Below, piece after piece: positions 18,095 to 27,388 of a stretch of 64,000 bases of DNA. Under the pieces are notes generated by a model. It was given only the letters and a program-made list of their open reading frames with translations. It made no database searches and was not told the origin of the DNA. A program made the translations under genes and the position numbers. The number at the start of each line of letters is the position of its first letter. The stretch's first letter is position 1. Source of the stretch: Cocleimonas flava (GTDB lineage: Bacteria; Pseudomonadota; Gammaproteobacteria; Thiotrichales; Thiotrichaceae); NCBI RefSeq assembly GCF_004339015.1, contig NZ_SMFQ01000005.1, positions 62,001 through 126,000 of the forward strand. The letters are read 5' to 3'.

Positions 18095-18214
18095 AAAGCC
18101 CCCCCCCCCCCTACTTTGAATGATATTACGTTTTTGTTGTTTGAAATCGTAAATAGAATTTATGCTTTGCGGAACCCTTTTTTTATAAAGCGCTTTAAAT
18201 AGGGGGGATTTTTT
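18095..18214. repeat. Facing polar C-rich elements with a C13 tract, copy 8
   Basis: The plus copy has its C-run expanded to 13 (18099-18111) before TACTTTGAA. A minus copy lies at about 18170-18214 (reverse complement ATCCCCCCTATTTAAAGCGC). Together they separate convergent genes. Confidence 0.8.
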
Positions 18215-18241
18215 TGAGTAATGATTTTATTCGCTTAGATA

Positions 18242-20476
18242 CTAAGTGACTTTAATATCATTCGAATTAAGGGCGATATCTTTTATTTGAAACGCGGGAA
18301 CAGGTTTTGAATAAAGGAAACCTTGAACAGAATCTGCACCTAGTAGCTTTATCAGCGATAATTGCTCTAAGGTCTCAACGCCCTCCACCACAACAGATAC
18401 ACCTAGTCGCTTGGTTAAAGAAATAGCCCATTCCAGAATAGTCGTATTTCCTGTTTCAGCGGTTAACAATATGCTTCTATCAATTTTCACGGTATCAACT
18501 TCTAGTACAGAGAGCCTGTCTAAAGAAGAGTAGCCTGTTCCGAAATCATCCATCGCAATCGAGAAGCCTTGCTCCCTCAATGTTTTAATCGCCGGAATTA
18601 ATTCATGCGCAGAAATCTCTTCATCTTCGGTGATTTCAATGCAAAATCTTTTAGGATCTAATTTCTCATCTTCAAATAGTTGTATGAAGTTTTTAAGCAA
18701 CTTGGCGCTTTTTAGCATGTAAGGAGGAAGGTTAACATTGATAGTAATATCACCTAACTCATGGCTATGCTTTGCTATCATCTTGATACAAATTTGAGTT
18801 AAGGAGGTTAACAGTGCATAAGACTTTGCTTGCTCCAGAAATTGCCCTGGCAGTAATAAACCATGCTCTTTTGAATCGACTCTAATGAGTAGTTCTAGCG
18901 ATTTTAAGGTGCCGTCTTTCAGGTCGTATATAGGCTGAAAGTGTACCGGTAGATAATCATCATCTACTGATTGCTGGAGAATCTGCCGAAGCTCATGACG
19001 CGGGATTTGATAGCGTGTTTTCTCTTCACTATAAAGTGCAAACGACGAATGTTCTTTTCTTGCTTTTTTCAGCGCAATTTCAGCCTGTTTCGCAAGCTTT
19101 TCAGGATTCAGTACTTCACTATGACTGGCGCCAATCGTTAGTGGTACAGCAATCCACTTACCTTGCAGAGTATCCCAGATACCCAGATCTTCCTGGATCG
19201 TTTCTATCAATGCTTTGACGTCTATTTTTTTACAATGAAAGGCAACTAGAAACTGGTCAGACTGAATATGAGCAGCTAACAGACTTTTGGGTAATTGTTT
19301 TAATCTTTGCCCAAGGCTTTTCAGGACTTCGTCACCCGCGTCTCTGCCATATAAATCGTTGATCGATTTAAAATCTTCGATATTGATATGGATGACTAAT
19401 ATATTTTCTAACTCTGAAAAGGTCAGTTGTTCGAGATAGCCTTGATAATTTGGAAGGCCAGTTAAAGAACTTGTTTGCATCAGAGAATTCAAACGTTTTT
19501 TCTGTTGATTTGAATTTTTAATTAAAATAATGATACGCCAAATCACGATACTACTAATTAGAATACTGGTCATTCCAACGATAAAAAGATCAAGCGGCGG
19601 CGCATCTAGTGCAGACCGGATAACAAGGCCAAGCGGAATAGCGATAATCGCAAAAATACTCGACACCCACATGAATAAATTACCTAATCGGGTTGGCGCT
19701 ATAGCTGGGTAATCTAATGACATTTTCTCTAAGAACACAAAGGCAATAGCAAGTGCGCCAGCCAGATAAAGTGTGCTTCGAGACAAGGTATTCATCAAGA
19801 GTGGATTATTGCCTTTCTCAAAGCTTAGTAACATTTCAAGACTAAAATGAATAACCAGAAGTATGGTTAACAGAGTTCTAATACCATCTGTTAAACCAAT
19901 ACTCTTGGTAAGCAAGTAATGTATAAAAGACATACATAATATTGTGCTACCTATGAATAAGTTGAACACCAGTATTTGTTGATCAAAATCGAATATATAA
20001 AACAGTGTGTGCAGTGCATTGGGTGAAACAAGTAAAAATACAAATAAACCCGAAATTACGAGCAAACTAAAATCAATAGCTAAACCCTTGATATTGAATT
20101 TCTTTTCAAACATCAACATGTGAATGTAAGCAAATATTGCGATCAATATCATACCTACTTCTTCAAACATGAGAGCAAAGTGAGTAGAAATAGGAAACTT
20201 GAAATAGATTAAATTATGTAAGCTTGCCCCAATACCAACAATTGCTACGCCTCCAACCAACACGAGACGCGGTATGCTTTTTTCTTTATGTTTATTAAAG
20301 CCTACATATAATCCAATAATGAAAGGCGGGGAAGCTATCACCAGTAGACTATAAACCAAGTCCTGGTTACTGAATAAGAAGGGCATAATGAATGTATTTA
20401 AAACCAGACACGCAGACACGAACTGCCAGAAAACAGGCATGCCTTCTTTTTCTATGTGCTGAATGATAGCGTTCAT
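18242..20476 (-). CDS. Membrane-bound GGDEF/EAL protein, probable c-di-GMP phosphodiesterase
   Basis: 744 residues from ATG 20476 (a TTG at 20485 is possible). The N-terminal ~310 residues form about nine hydrophobic helices, a membrane sensor region. A GGDEF domain follows, but its signature is degenerate (HIQSDQFLVAF instead of RxGGDEF), so cyclase activity is unlikely. The C-terminal EAL domain has ELLIR (the ExLxR site), DDFGTGYSS and EGVET, the metal and catalytic motifs of active phosphodiesterases, so the net reaction is probably c-di-GMP hydrolysis to pGpG. No partner gene is adjacent. Confidence 0.9.
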   Translation of the reverse strand: MNAIIQHIEKEGMPVFWQFVSACLVLNTFIMPFLFSNQDLVYSLLVIASPPFIIGLYVGFNKHKEKSIPRLVLVGGVAIVGIGASLHNLIYFKFPISTHFALMFEEVGMILIAIFAYIHMLMFEKKFNIKGLAIDFSLLVISGLFVFLLVSPNALHTLFYIFDFDQQILVFNLFIGSTILCMSFIHYLLTKSIGLTDGIRTLLTILLVIHFSLEMLLSFEKGNNPLLMNTLSRSTLYLAGALAIAFVFLEKMSLDYPAIAPTRLGNLFMWVSSIFAIIAIPLGLVIRSALDAPPLDLFIVGMTSILISSIVIWRIIILIKNSNQQKKRLNSLMQTSSLTGLPNYQGYLEQLTFSELENILVIHINIEDFKSINDLYGRDAGDEVLKSLGQRLKQLPKSLLAAHIQSDQFLVAFHCKKIDVKALIETIQEDLGIWDTLQGKWIAVPLTIGASHSEVLNPEKLAKQAEIALKKARKEHSSFALYSEEKTRYQIPRHELRQILQQSVDDDYLPVHFQPIYDLKDGTLKSLELLIRVDSKEHGLLLPGQFLEQAKSYALLTSLTQICIKMIAKHSHELGDITINVNLPPYMLKSAKLLKNFIQLFEDEKLDPKRFCIEITEDEEISAHELIPAIKTLREQGFSIAMDDFGTGYSSLDRLSVLEVDTVKIDRSILLTAETGNTTILEWAISLTKRLGVSVVVEGVETLEQLSLIKLLGADSVQGFLYSKPVPAFQIKDIALNSNDIKVT

Positions 20477-20886
20477 TAAATACAAATAGCCGATTATTTT
20501 TAATATTATGAAGCAAATCTATTTTGGTATTTTGCTTGTAAACTATTGTTACTAATATTTAGTCGTGAGTCGATCTAATTCAGATGAACAGTTGCACTAT
20601 TTACTAGTTTTTTGATCCCATAGAATAGTCACTATGAATTCGTAGAATATAAACCTATCTAGATCAATGCCTTATCCTTTCCAGCACCAATGAAAACAAT
20701 AGTTTTTTACAACGGATTGAAAGCTAATCACGATCAATTAAATCGAATTTAGCGAGATTTCCAGGCAGTCCTTACACGTTAAAAAGCCACCCCCCTACTT
20801 TGGGGCACTTTTTTAGATAAGTGTTTCCTCGGCATGATGGTCTTTGCTCGAACCTTATGTTTTTTTCTAAAATGTTCAAAGTCATT
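20477..20886. other. Intergenic region upstream of the GGDEF/EAL gene
   Basis: About 410 bases between two minus-strand genes. It holds one polar C-rich element (20780-20815) and otherwise AT-rich sequence, presumably the promoter of the GGDEF/EAL gene. No ORF with coding character was seen. Confidence 0.65.
20780..20815 (+). repeat. Polar C-rich intergenic element, copy 9
   Basis: GCCACCCCCCTACTTT then GGGGCACTTTTTT, one of the best-preserved copies. It lies 70 bases beyond the stop of the minus-strand CDF gene, so its T-run is antisense to that gene. Confidence 0.9.
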
Positions 20887-21525
20887 CTAATTATCAAGTT
20901 CGCACTGGCTTGTTTCTGCTGCGCGACGCTCATCGAGTGCCTGAGTCAAAATCTGATACGCTGATGATAAAAATAATCCCGCCATAAGACTTGCCACAAC
21001 AAGATCAGGCCATGCTGTCGTGGTACCCCATACTCCCAGTGCCGCAAACATGACAGCCACATTACCTATTGCATCATTACGAGAGCACAGCCATACCGAT
21101 CGTACATTGGCATCTCCATCTTTGTATTTCATCAGAATTAGTACACTCGCAAGGTTGGCAACTAAGGCCAAAAAGCCGATAACACCCATGATTTCAGCGG
21201 TTGGAACCTCAGTATAAAAGATGCGGTACACGGTCGATCCAAAAACCCACAACCCGACCAATAGAAGGCTGATGCCTTTAAACATAGCCGCATTGGTGCG
21301 CGCCTGAATTGACGCTCCTATGACTGCCAGTGAAATGCCGTAAGTGAGCGCATCTCCCAGAAAATCCAACGCATCAGCCTGCAATGCCTGCGATTGTGCC
21401 AAACGACCTGCACCCATTTCGACAAAAAACATCACCGCATTAATTGCAATGACAATCCAGAGCCGACGTTTATAGTCGTCAGAAACGCCATCAAACTTGG
21501 CATCGTGCCCACAACATCCAGACAT
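20887..21525 (-). CDS. Cation diffusion facilitator-type heavy-metal exporter
   Basis: 212 residues with five to six transmembrane helices. The N-terminus MSGCCGHDAKF holds a Cys-Cys-His metal-binding motif. DALDFLGDALTYG and SRNDAIGNVAVM supply the paired D...D and ND...GN motifs of the metal site in helices 2 and 5. It is shorter than classical CzcD because the C-terminal cytoplasmic domain is missing, which is usual in this small branch. The divergent MerR-type gene and the 19-base-spaced promoter directly upstream indicate metal-inducible export of Zn, Cd, Pb or a similar ion. Confidence 0.85.
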   Translation of the reverse strand: MSGCCGHDAKFDGVSDDYKRRLWIVIAINAVMFFVEMGAGRLAQSQALQADALDFLGDALTYGISLAVIGASIQARTNAAMFKGISLLLVGLWVFGSTVYRIFYTEVPTAEIMGVIGFLALVANLASVLILMKYKDGDANVRSVWLCSRNDAIGNVAVMFAALGVWGTTTAWPDLVVASLMAGLFLSSAYQILTQALDERRAAETSQCELDN

Positions 21526-21557
21526 TTTTAAACCTCTTTTTACTCATGTGAGGCAAT

Positions 21558-21588
21558 AGTATATTCTCTCTAGTCACTAGAGGTTCAA
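21558..21588 (-). promoter_or_regulatory. MerR-type metal-responsive promoter of the CDF exporter
   Basis: On the minus strand a -35 TTGAAC and -10 TATACT are separated by exactly 19 bases, the over-long spacer typical of MerR-controlled promoters. The spacer contains a perfect 7-1-7 palindrome, CTCTAGT and ACTAGAG around one base. It lies between the exporter and its divergent regulator. Confidence 0.88.
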
Positions 21589-21597
21589 GGAGTATTT

Positions 21598-22020
21598 ATG
21601 TTTTCTATCGGTACACTTTCGAAAAAAACGGGCGTTAAAGTACCCACCATTCGCTACTATGAACAAATTGGCTTGATTGATCCGGCAGTGCGTACGGAAG
21701 GGAATCAAAGACGTTATGGTGAATCAGAACTGGAACGTCTTGGCTTTATCCGTCATGCACGCGACCTGGGCTTTTCGATAGAAGCGATTGGAACCCTGAT
21801 TAAGCTAAACCAGCACCCAGATAAAATATGCGCTGAAGCGAATAGCATTGCCCGCAAGCAACTCGCTGATACTCAAGCTAAAATTGCCAGTCTGCAACGA
21901 CTGGAAACCGAACTACTCAGAATCACCAACCATTGTCAGGGAGATGGTCAAATAGGCCATTGCTATGTTTTAAGCTCGCTAAGTGATCATGGAAAGTGTG
22001 TTTCTGAGCATAGTCAGTAG
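21598..22020 (+). CDS. MerR-family metal-sensing regulator (CadR/ZntR-like)
   Basis: 140 residues. The MerR DNA-binding domain is complete (IGTLSKKTGVKVPTIRYYEQ, then GNQRRYGESELERLGFIRHA), followed by the dimerisation helix. Metal-ligand Cys candidates are C78 at the start of the dimerisation helix and three C-terminal Cys (NHCQGDGQIGHC and GKC), as in CadR, PbrR and ZntR. It should distort the 19-base-spaced promoter of the divergent CDF exporter on metal binding. AAGGAG lies just before the start codon. Which metal is sensed cannot be read safely; the C-terminal Cys/His content fits a soft divalent metal. Confidence 0.9.
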   Translation: MFSIGTLSKKTGVKVPTIRYYEQIGLIDPAVRTEGNQRRYGESELERLGFIRHARDLGFSIEAIGTLIKLNQHPDKICAEANSIARKQLADTQAKIASLQRLETELLRITNHCQGDGQIGHCYVLSSLSDHGKCVSEHSQ

Positions 22021-22339
22021 CAATAACTTATAACTTGTAGCAGATCAGTTTCGGAAACAATAACCAGCACTGAAAAAATGATACTGAAGGAAATAACTCC
22101 AATTTCAATAACAACTTACTTCAGCAAGCTCACTTAAGTCGCCATAACATTCAGTCAAAATCCTCTATCTCACTGAAATAAATTAGTTTTATTGTCGAGT
22201 TATTGTCGAATAATTGCCGCGTTCATCTATTAATTTTTGAAGTTTCTTCAACTTTACTTTATATTGAGGAAAATCTATTTTGCATGCAATGCATAACATC
22301 TAAAAAAGCCTATTCATAATAAGTAAAATAAGCGAACAA
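22021..22339. other. Intergenic region upstream of the diguanylate cyclase gene
   Basis: About 320 AT-rich bases with no ORF of coding character. A short self-complementary stretch (ATGCATGCAATGCAT) lies near 22280-22294. No polar C-rich element is present. Confidence 0.6.
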
Positions 22340-23248
22340 ATGACTGATATATTTCTAGAAACATTAAATGCCGTTATTGTTGGAATCATCCTCTGGATGT
22401 TTGTCTTCAACCTGCGTGTCAAAAACAAGTCGAATTCCGATGCTGCGGGTAATTATATCCTTATCGGTTTCACTCTCATGTTATTCGGTTTGCTAATTGA
22501 TATTACTGATAATTTTCCGCAGTTAAATCATTTAGTTGTGATAGGTGACACCCCTGCTCAAGCCTTTTTGGAAAAATTTATCGGGGTACTTTTAGGCTTA
22601 TTCTTTCTCTTCATTGGGTTTAAACGCTGGTTACCGAATGTATCAAAACTTAAAGAGCTGAATTGGGAATTAAAACGTGAAATAGAGTTGCGCAAACTCA
22701 CCGAAGAAAAACTCATGCAATTGGCCTTATACGATCCTTTAACGGGTTTACCCAATCGTAATTTAGTCTTTGAGCGCCTTCCAGAAATTCTGACCGAGAG
22801 CAAAAGCAATGACCAGAGTGCTGCCGTTTTATTTATCGACTTTAATGATTTCAAATCAATCAACGACACATTCGGCCATAGTGTTGGCGATTCACTCTTA
22901 AAGTCGGTGGCTGAACGACTGCAACATTCAGTGCGCAAAGTTGATCTTGTGGGTCGTTTGGGTGGTGATGAATTTGTTATTGTTTTAGCGGATGTTAAGA
23001 ATCATCAAGAAGTTCGAGCCCTATTGAACGAGTTAGTTTGCGAATTAAATATTCCGTTCATGATCAATGACAATGAGATCTACCAGCATGTAAGCATTGG
23101 TGTGGCGATTTATCCGTATGACGGCGTCACACAAAAGGATTTATTAAGCCATGCAGATGCGGCGATGTATGAGTCGAAGAAAATGGATGAGAGTTCTTAT
23201 ACTTTTTACAGCTCAAGTTATAGCTCAAACAGCCTCAGAATCGCCTGA
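22340..23248 (+). CDS. Membrane-anchored diguanylate cyclase (GGDEF)
   Basis: 302 residues. Three hydrophobic helices occupy the first ~100 residues, then a charged linking coiled coil (LKELNWELKREIELRKLTEE) and a GGDEF domain starting at DPLTGLPNR. The active signature RLGGDEF is intact, with the metal Asp in FIDFNDFKSIND, so synthesis of c-di-GMP from two GTP is expected. No RxxD inhibitory site stands out upstream of GGDEF. It is a single gene, convergent with the DUF2132 gene. The last ~20 residues are Ser/Tyr-rich and variable. Confidence 0.9.
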   Translation: MTDIFLETLNAVIVGIILWMFVFNLRVKNKSNSDAAGNYILIGFTLMLFGLLIDITDNFPQLNHLVVIGDTPAQAFLEKFIGVLLGLFFLFIGFKRWLPNVSKLKELNWELKREIELRKLTEEKLMQLALYDPLTGLPNRNLVFERLPEILTESKSNDQSAAVLFIDFNDFKSINDTFGHSVGDSLLKSVAERLQHSVRKVDLVGRLGGDEFVIVLADVKNHQEVRALLNELVCELNIPFMINDNEIYQHVSIGVAIYPYDGVTQKDLLSHADAAMYESKKMDESSYTFYSSSYSSNSLRIA

Positions 23249-23300
23249 TATCTGCTGATCCAAGCAAGATGCCTGGTGGGTTTTCAGTAATCATCAGAAA

Positions 23301-23867
23301 CTATTTTTTCGGCTTGAAATTACCCCAGGGATCTTTGGGTGGTGCCGGATTCACATTATCCGAATCATCATTAACATCATTAGCGCCATCGAAACGATTA
23401 TCCCGAGATTTATAATGCCCTGCGCTACGTCGCTCGTTATATGCCTTGCTCGACCCTTTGCGCTCACCTGTATAGCTATTTCTGCTTGCTGCATTGTTAG
23501 CGCGTTTCTGCTGTAATTTTTCACCGTCTTCAATGCTTAATTTGGCTGGCTCACCTGGTTTATGATGCTCCGGCACAATGCGTTCTCTTGGTGGCAACTT
23601 GAATTGCTCAGAAGAGACACCCGGCAAATTTTTATATTGATACAAGTAAAACACTTCAACTTTTTCGCGTGCCCAATCTGTCTTCTTTAAAAACTTGGCA
23701 CTGGCGGCAATGCTTGGGTTTATCTTAAAACATTTGATGTTTAGGTAAGCATAAAGAATATCGAAGCCATAATGACTGACCAGTTCTTCTAATACTGTTT
23801 TTAAACCAACGCCATGTAATGGGTTGTTTATGTATGGGTTTTCTTTGTCGCTACTTTTCTCACTCAT
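23301..23867 (-). CDS. VF530/DUF2132 family DNA-binding-like protein with low-complexity tail
   Basis: 188 residues. The N-terminal ~75 residues ([48 protein letters not shown]) match the VF530/DUF2132 family, a small helical fold compared with DNA-binding proteins. The normal family protein is about 80 residues; here a ~100-residue Pro/Arg/Asn-rich tail is added. Its ATG overlaps the stop of the ABC-F gene by 4 bases (ATGA), so the two are translationally coupled. A role alongside the translation factor is suggested only by this coupling. Confidence 0.85.
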   Translation of the reverse strand: MSEKSSDKENPYINNPLHGVGLKTVLEELVSHYGFDILYAYLNIKCFKINPSIAASAKFLKKTDWAREKVEVFYLYQYKNLPGVSSEQFKLPPRERIVPEHHKPGEPAKLSIEDGEKLQQKRANNAASRNSYTGERKGSSKAYNERRSAGHYKSRDNRFDGANDVNDDSDNVNPAPPKDPWGNFKPKK

Positions 23868-25456
23868 ACTTGACCTCTACTTTGCCTGTATTCGTCATAA
23901 GTGCCTTCAAAAGCAATCATCTTTCTATCTTTGATTTCCAGTACGCGGTTGGCCAGTGTGGATACGAATTCGCGGTCATGACTTACAAAAATCAAGGTGC
24001 CTTCATACACTTTCAACGCATTATTTAATGCTTCGATGGCTTCCATATCCATGTGGTTAGTGGGCTCATCCATAATCAAAACGTTGGTGTCCTGCATCAT
24101 GAGTTTACCAAATAACAAACGATTTTTCTCACCACCTGAACAGACGCGGGCTTTCTTTAAAAAGTCATCTTCAGTAAACAGCAAACGACCTAATAAACCG
24201 CGCACTTTGAGATCATCATGCTTAGGTGTTCGCCATTGCATCATCCAGTCAAACAGCGTTAAGTCGTTATCAAAATCCAGAGTATTATCTTGTGGACAGT
24301 AACCAACCACAGCGTTTTCGGACCATTTAAAGCTGCCGCTTTTGGGGGTGAGTTGCTCCATTAGACAACGCAGAAAGGTGGTTTTACCCGTACCGTTTTC
24401 TCCGAGAACCGCCAAGCGTGAACCTGCTTCGAGAATAAAGTCGTCACTCGCAAACAAAGTTTCTTCGTTAAAACCATGTGATAAATCTTCTAACAACAAA
24501 GCATTACGGTGTAATTTTTTATGTTGGGTAAAATTGAGTATAGGCGTCATTCTGCTGGATGATTTCACTTCATCGAGCTTAATTTTATCCAGTTTTTTCG
24601 CGCGAGAACTTGCCTGCTTCGCTTTAGATGCATTCGCGCCAAAGCGATTCACGAAGTCTTGTAACTCTTCAATCTCAGCGCTTTTCTTGCTGTTACCTGC
24701 GAGTAATTGTTCGCGAATGAGGCTTGAAGCCGCGAGGAAGTATTCGTAATTACCCGGATAGATACGAAGCTCACCATAATCAATATCCGCCATGTGAGTG
24801 CATACTGAATTCAAGAAGTGCCTATCATGAGAGATGATCACCATGGTACAGGTACGCTTATTTAGTTCGATGCTCAACCAGTTGATTGTATCGATATCCA
24901 GATTGTTGGTTGGCTCATCCAGTAACAAAATATCAGGATTGGCAAATAACGCCTGTGCCAACAGCACACGTAACTTTCGACCCGGAGCGACTTCACTCAT
25001 CAGACCAAAATGCAGTTCTTCTTCAATACCCGCATTCAGTAGAATATCGCCCGCGCGACTTTCTGCAGTGTAACCATCCATCTCGGCAAATTCTGACTCG
25101 AGTTCTCCGACTTTCATACCATCGGCATCAGACATTTCAGGTAAACCGTAGATGCGTTCGCGTTCGCATTTAATGTCCCACAGCGCTTTGTCACCCATAA
25201 TTACGGCATCAATCACGCTGTATTTTTCAAAGGCGAATTGATCCTGACTCAGGGTTCCCATCTTTTCGCCCGGTGTGATCGAAACATTACCTGAAGTTGG
25301 CTCGAGTTCACCGCTCATGATTTTCATCAAAGTTGATTTACCGCAGCCATTGGCTCCGATTAAACCGTAGCGGTTGCCGTTATCAAATTTAGCTGAAATG
25401 TTTTCAAACAAAGGCTCAGAGCCAAATTGCATGGTGATGTTTGCTGTGGAAATCAA
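23864..25456 (-). CDS. ybiT: ABC-F family ATPase, YbiT-like
   Basis: 530 residues with two ABC ATPase domains and no membrane segments. Domain 1 has Walker [10 protein letters not shown] and Walker [13 protein letters not shown]; domain 2 has GENGTGKTT, signature [12 protein letters not shown] and [11 protein letters not shown]. Between them lies the interdomain linker with [23 protein letters not shown] proteins bind the ribosomal E site and adjust stalled or initiating ribosomes; YbiT is the subgroup with this length and wording. It is first in a two-gene unit with the DUF2132 protein. Confidence 0.93.
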   Translation of the reverse strand: MISTANITMQFGSEPLFENISAKFDNGNRYGLIGANGCGKSTLMKIMSGELEPTSGNVSITPGEKMGTLSQDQFAFEKYSVIDAVIMGDKALWDIKCERERIYGLPEMSDADGMKVGELESEFAEMDGYTAESRAGDILLNAGIEEELHFGLMSEVAPGRKLRVLLAQALFANPDILLLDEPTNNLDIDTINWLSIELNKRTCTMVIISHDRHFLNSVCTHMADIDYGELRIYPGNYEYFLAASSLIREQLLAGNSKKSAEIEELQDFVNRFGANASKAKQASSRAKKLDKIKLDEVKSSSRMTPILNFTQHKKLHRNALLLEDLSHGFNEETLFASDDFILEAGSRLAVLGENGTGKTTFLRCLMEQLTPKSGSFKWSENAVVGYCPQDNTLDFDNDLTLFDWMMQWRTPKHDDLKVRGLLGRLLFTEDDFLKKARVCSGGEKNRLLFGKLMMQDTNVLIMDEPTNHMDMEAIEALNNALKVYEGTLIFVSHDREFVSTLANRVLEIKDRKMIAFEGTYDEYRQSRGQV

Positions 25457-25618
25457 AGGAATGTCCGGAGGGGTATAAGAATTGAGGGTGCGCAGTCTAC
25501 AGGCTAATTGTTTTTGAGTATAGCGTAGCTACTTATCAAGCTGTAATTAACACCAGATGACAAGCTATATAACATACTAGATAACAAACTAGAGAACTAA
25601 GAGTATGTCTGTAAAACT

Positions 25619-25650
25619 TTGGCACCCCCCTACTTTGAGGCGTTTTTTTA
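25619..25650 (+). repeat. Polar C-rich intergenic element, copy 10
   Basis: GGCACCCCCCTACTTT then GAGGCGTTTTTTTA, 26 bases beyond the stop of the minus-strand LysR gene and antisense to it. Confidence 0.88.
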
Positions 25651-25675
25651 CTGTTTATTTGTTGCCATGCGTATT

Positions 25676-26581
25676 CTAGTTCTGGTCCCAATAAGGATTA
25701 TCACCAAAGCGTTCAACCAAAAAGTCGATTAATAAACGAGTACGACGAGAAAGGGTTCGAGATTGTGGGTAGACTGCATAGGCATTCATCTTTGGTAATT
25801 GATAGTCTTGCAAAATCGGCACTAAGTCGCCAATGGCTAATGATTCCCATGAAATAAAGGTCGGGGTAAAAAGAATCCCGTGACCAGCGGCTGCCATAAA
25901 GGAGAGAAAATCCCCATTATTTGCAATTATATTGCCCTTGGTGGCGACATGATGCTTCTGCTGATCTTTATCGACCAGTGTCAACGTGGTGTTGCTCGCT
26001 AATGAATATCTGAGCACTTGATGAGTTTTTAATGCTTCATGGTCTTTCGGTGTGCCGTGTTCTTCCAGGTATTTTGGGCTTGCGCACAATGCGAAGCTAA
26101 CGGGAAACAAACGTCTTGCTTTTAAACTCGAATCATCCAGATCACCGATGCGAAATGCCAGATCATATCCTCCACCAATCAGATCGATTTGATTGTCAGT
26201 AAAATCTATATCCAGCGTTAACTGTGGGTGTTCTTTAAAAAAGGTATCCAGCGCTGGAGATAAGTGGGTTAAGCCAAATGACAATGGCGCTGATATACGT
26301 ATCGTCCCTTTTAAATCACATTCCGGGTTTGACGTAATATTATTGAGCTCGCTCATCTCATTGATAATTTGCAAAGCGCGTGAGTAATAGTGTTCTCCGG
26401 TATCACTCAGTTTTTGAGTGCGCGTTGTACGATTAATCAGCGTGACGCCCAAACGCGCCTCTAATTCTGACAATCTTCGGCTAACGGCTGACTTTGCGAT
26501 GCCCATTTGTTCTGCGGCTGTACCAATACCACCCGCCTCGACAACTCGCACAAAAGCTTCCATATCTTCTAATTGACCCAT
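25676..26581 (-). CDS. LysR-family regulator, candidate controller of the small secreted protein loci
   Basis: 301 residues, full length. Its HTH region (GGIGTAAEQMGIAKSAVSRRL) and NRTTRTQKLSDTGEHYY are typical LysR, followed by an effector domain. It is divergent from the first pair of small secreted protein genes. Ten bases upstream of its start codon lies a palindrome (ATTGTTC, 9 bases, GAATAAT) that recurs, as TTGTTC-N9-GAACAA, upstream of the second secreted-protein cluster with DoxX and YgiD. LysR proteins next to doxX/ygiD-type genes usually respond to quinone or electrophile stress, but the inducer here is unknown. Confidence 0.9.
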   Translation of the reverse strand: MGQLEDMEAFVRVVEAGGIGTAAEQMGIAKSAVSRRLSELEARLGVTLINRTTRTQKLSDTGEHYYSRALQIINEMSELNNITSNPECDLKGTIRISAPLSFGLTHLSPALDTFFKEHPQLTLDIDFTDNQIDLIGGGYDLAFRIGDLDDSSLKARRLFPVSFALCASPKYLEEHGTPKDHEALKTHQVLRYSLASNTTLTLVDKDQQKHHVATKGNIIANNGDFLSFMAAAGHGILFTPTFISWESLAIGDLVPILQDYQLPKMNAYAVYPQSRTLSRRTRLLIDFLVERFGDNPYWDQN

Positions 26582-26590
26582 GCATCACCT

Positions 26591-26613
26591 ATTGTTCTAA
26601 ATACAAGAATAAT
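26591..26613. promoter_or_regulatory. LysR-type operator, locus 1
   Basis: ATTGTTC (26591-26597), nine bases, GAATAAT (26607-26613). It fits the T-N11-A LysR box style, lies between the LysR gene and the first small secreted protein gene, and is shared in sequence and spacing with 52294-52314. Confidence 0.6.
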
Positions 26614-26692
26614 TATTTGCGATTATCCGTATTTATCCTTTTTTATTCAACAGTTAATATTCTCTCATCGGCAGGAAATGACTCCTACCAAT
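26614..26692 (+). promoter_or_regulatory. Conserved leader of small secreted protein genes, copy 1 (with hairpin)
   Basis: Includes CAGTTAATATTCTCTCATCG (probable -10 TAATAT at 26655-26660, weak -35 TTTATC) and a hairpin GGCAGGA-AATGAC-TCCTACC at 26670-26689. The same leader recurs at 52315-52395 and 53094-53172. Confidence 0.6.
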
Positions 26693-26733
26693 TTAAATAA
26701 AACCAAATAAAACTGAATTAAAGGAAATTAAAA

Positions 26734-26946
26734 ATGAACACTAAAGCAATCATCGCAAGCACACTTTTTACTGCACTAATAGCTGGCCAATCTGCATTCG
26801 CAGGACAAGATAATGACCAAGGCGTTTTCGCTACTGACACTGCTGTTACACAATCAACATCAGCTGACAAAGTGAACTACGACGCTCCAAAATTTAATGG
26901 CGCACAAAATCTTGATAACGAAGTAACTGTTAGCGGCAGAAAATAA
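26734..26946 (+). CDS. Small secreted protein, family member 1 of 5
   Basis: 70 residues with a clear signal peptide (MNTKAIIASTLFTALIAG, cleaved about QSAFA before GQDND). The mature part is ~47 residues, acidic and polar, has no Cys, and contains DKVNYDAPK near its middle and VSGRK at the end. AAAGGAAATT precedes the ATG. A near-identical gene follows 63 bases later and three more lie at 52.4-53.4 kb. I do not recognise the family. Likely destination is the periplasm or outside; function unknown. The signal peptide and C-terminal motif are the best conserved parts, the central part varies. Confidence 0.8.
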   Translation: MNTKAIIASTLFTALIAGQSAFAGQDNDQGVFATDTAVTQSTSADKVNYDAPKFNGAQNLDNEVTVSGRK

Positions 26947-27009
26947 GCCCTAACAAATAACACAATTATTTAAACAAATACTCCATACAAAAATTAAAGG
27001 AATTTAAAC

Positions 27010-27222
27010 ATGAACACTAAAGCAATCATCGCAAGCACACTTTTTACTGCATTATTAGCAGGTCAATCTGCATTCGCAGGACAAGATAATGATCAGGGCG
27101 TTTTCGCTACTGACACTGCTGTTACGGAATCTGCATCAACTGACAAAGTGAACTACGACACGCCTAAGTTCGAGCGTACACAAAAGTTTGATAACGAAGT
27201 GACTGTTAGCGGTAGAAAATAA
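27010..27222 (+). CDS. Small secreted protein, family member 2 of 5
   Basis: 70 residues, tandem paralogue of the preceding gene. The signal peptide differs only at one residue, and the mature part shares GQDNDQGVFATDTAVT, DKVNYD and VSGRK but differs at KFERTQKFDNE. It lacks its own copy of the conserved leader and has only a short A-rich spacer with a ribosome site, so it is probably co-transcribed with member 1. A strong hairpin terminator follows at 27288. No Cys and no known domain. Confidence 0.8.
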   Translation: MNTKAIIASTLFTALLAGQSAFAGQDNDQGVFATDTAVTESASTDKVNYDTPKFERTQKFDNEVTVSGRK

Positions 27223-27287
27223 TCGCTTCCCTCGAAGGGATATGTGTATTTGAATCAGCACTGTACATAAAATCCCCGAAAAGAAAG

Positions 27288-27319
27288 TAGCCTACTCCAT
27301 GTGACTAGGCTATTTTTTT
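27288..27319 (+). terminator. Intrinsic terminator of the first secreted-protein pair
   Basis: TAGCCTA (27288-27294), 11-base loop, TAGGCTA (27306-27312), then seven T. A closely similar terminator ends the pair at 52.4-52.9 kb. Confidence 0.85.
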
Positions 27320-27388
27320 GCCTTGAAAAATCAGACGAATAGTATTTAAAGGAAAATAAAGACGTCATTGGCAATAAAGAATATGGAC

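Noticed and set aside
24342-25173. Several plus-strand frames opposite the ABC-F gene
   Set aside because: They are complementary to a long, motif-rich ABC-F gene on the minus strand and have no features of their own.
26591-26613. LysR palindrome as a ToxR- or CRP-type site
   Set aside because: The CRP core TGTGA is absent, and the site neighbours a LysR gene with the T-N11-A pattern.
26734-27222. Small secreted proteins as RiPP precursors
   Set aside because: They have ordinary Sec signal peptides, no Cys or clear core, and no modifying-enzyme gene adjacent; the radical SAM gene is far away.
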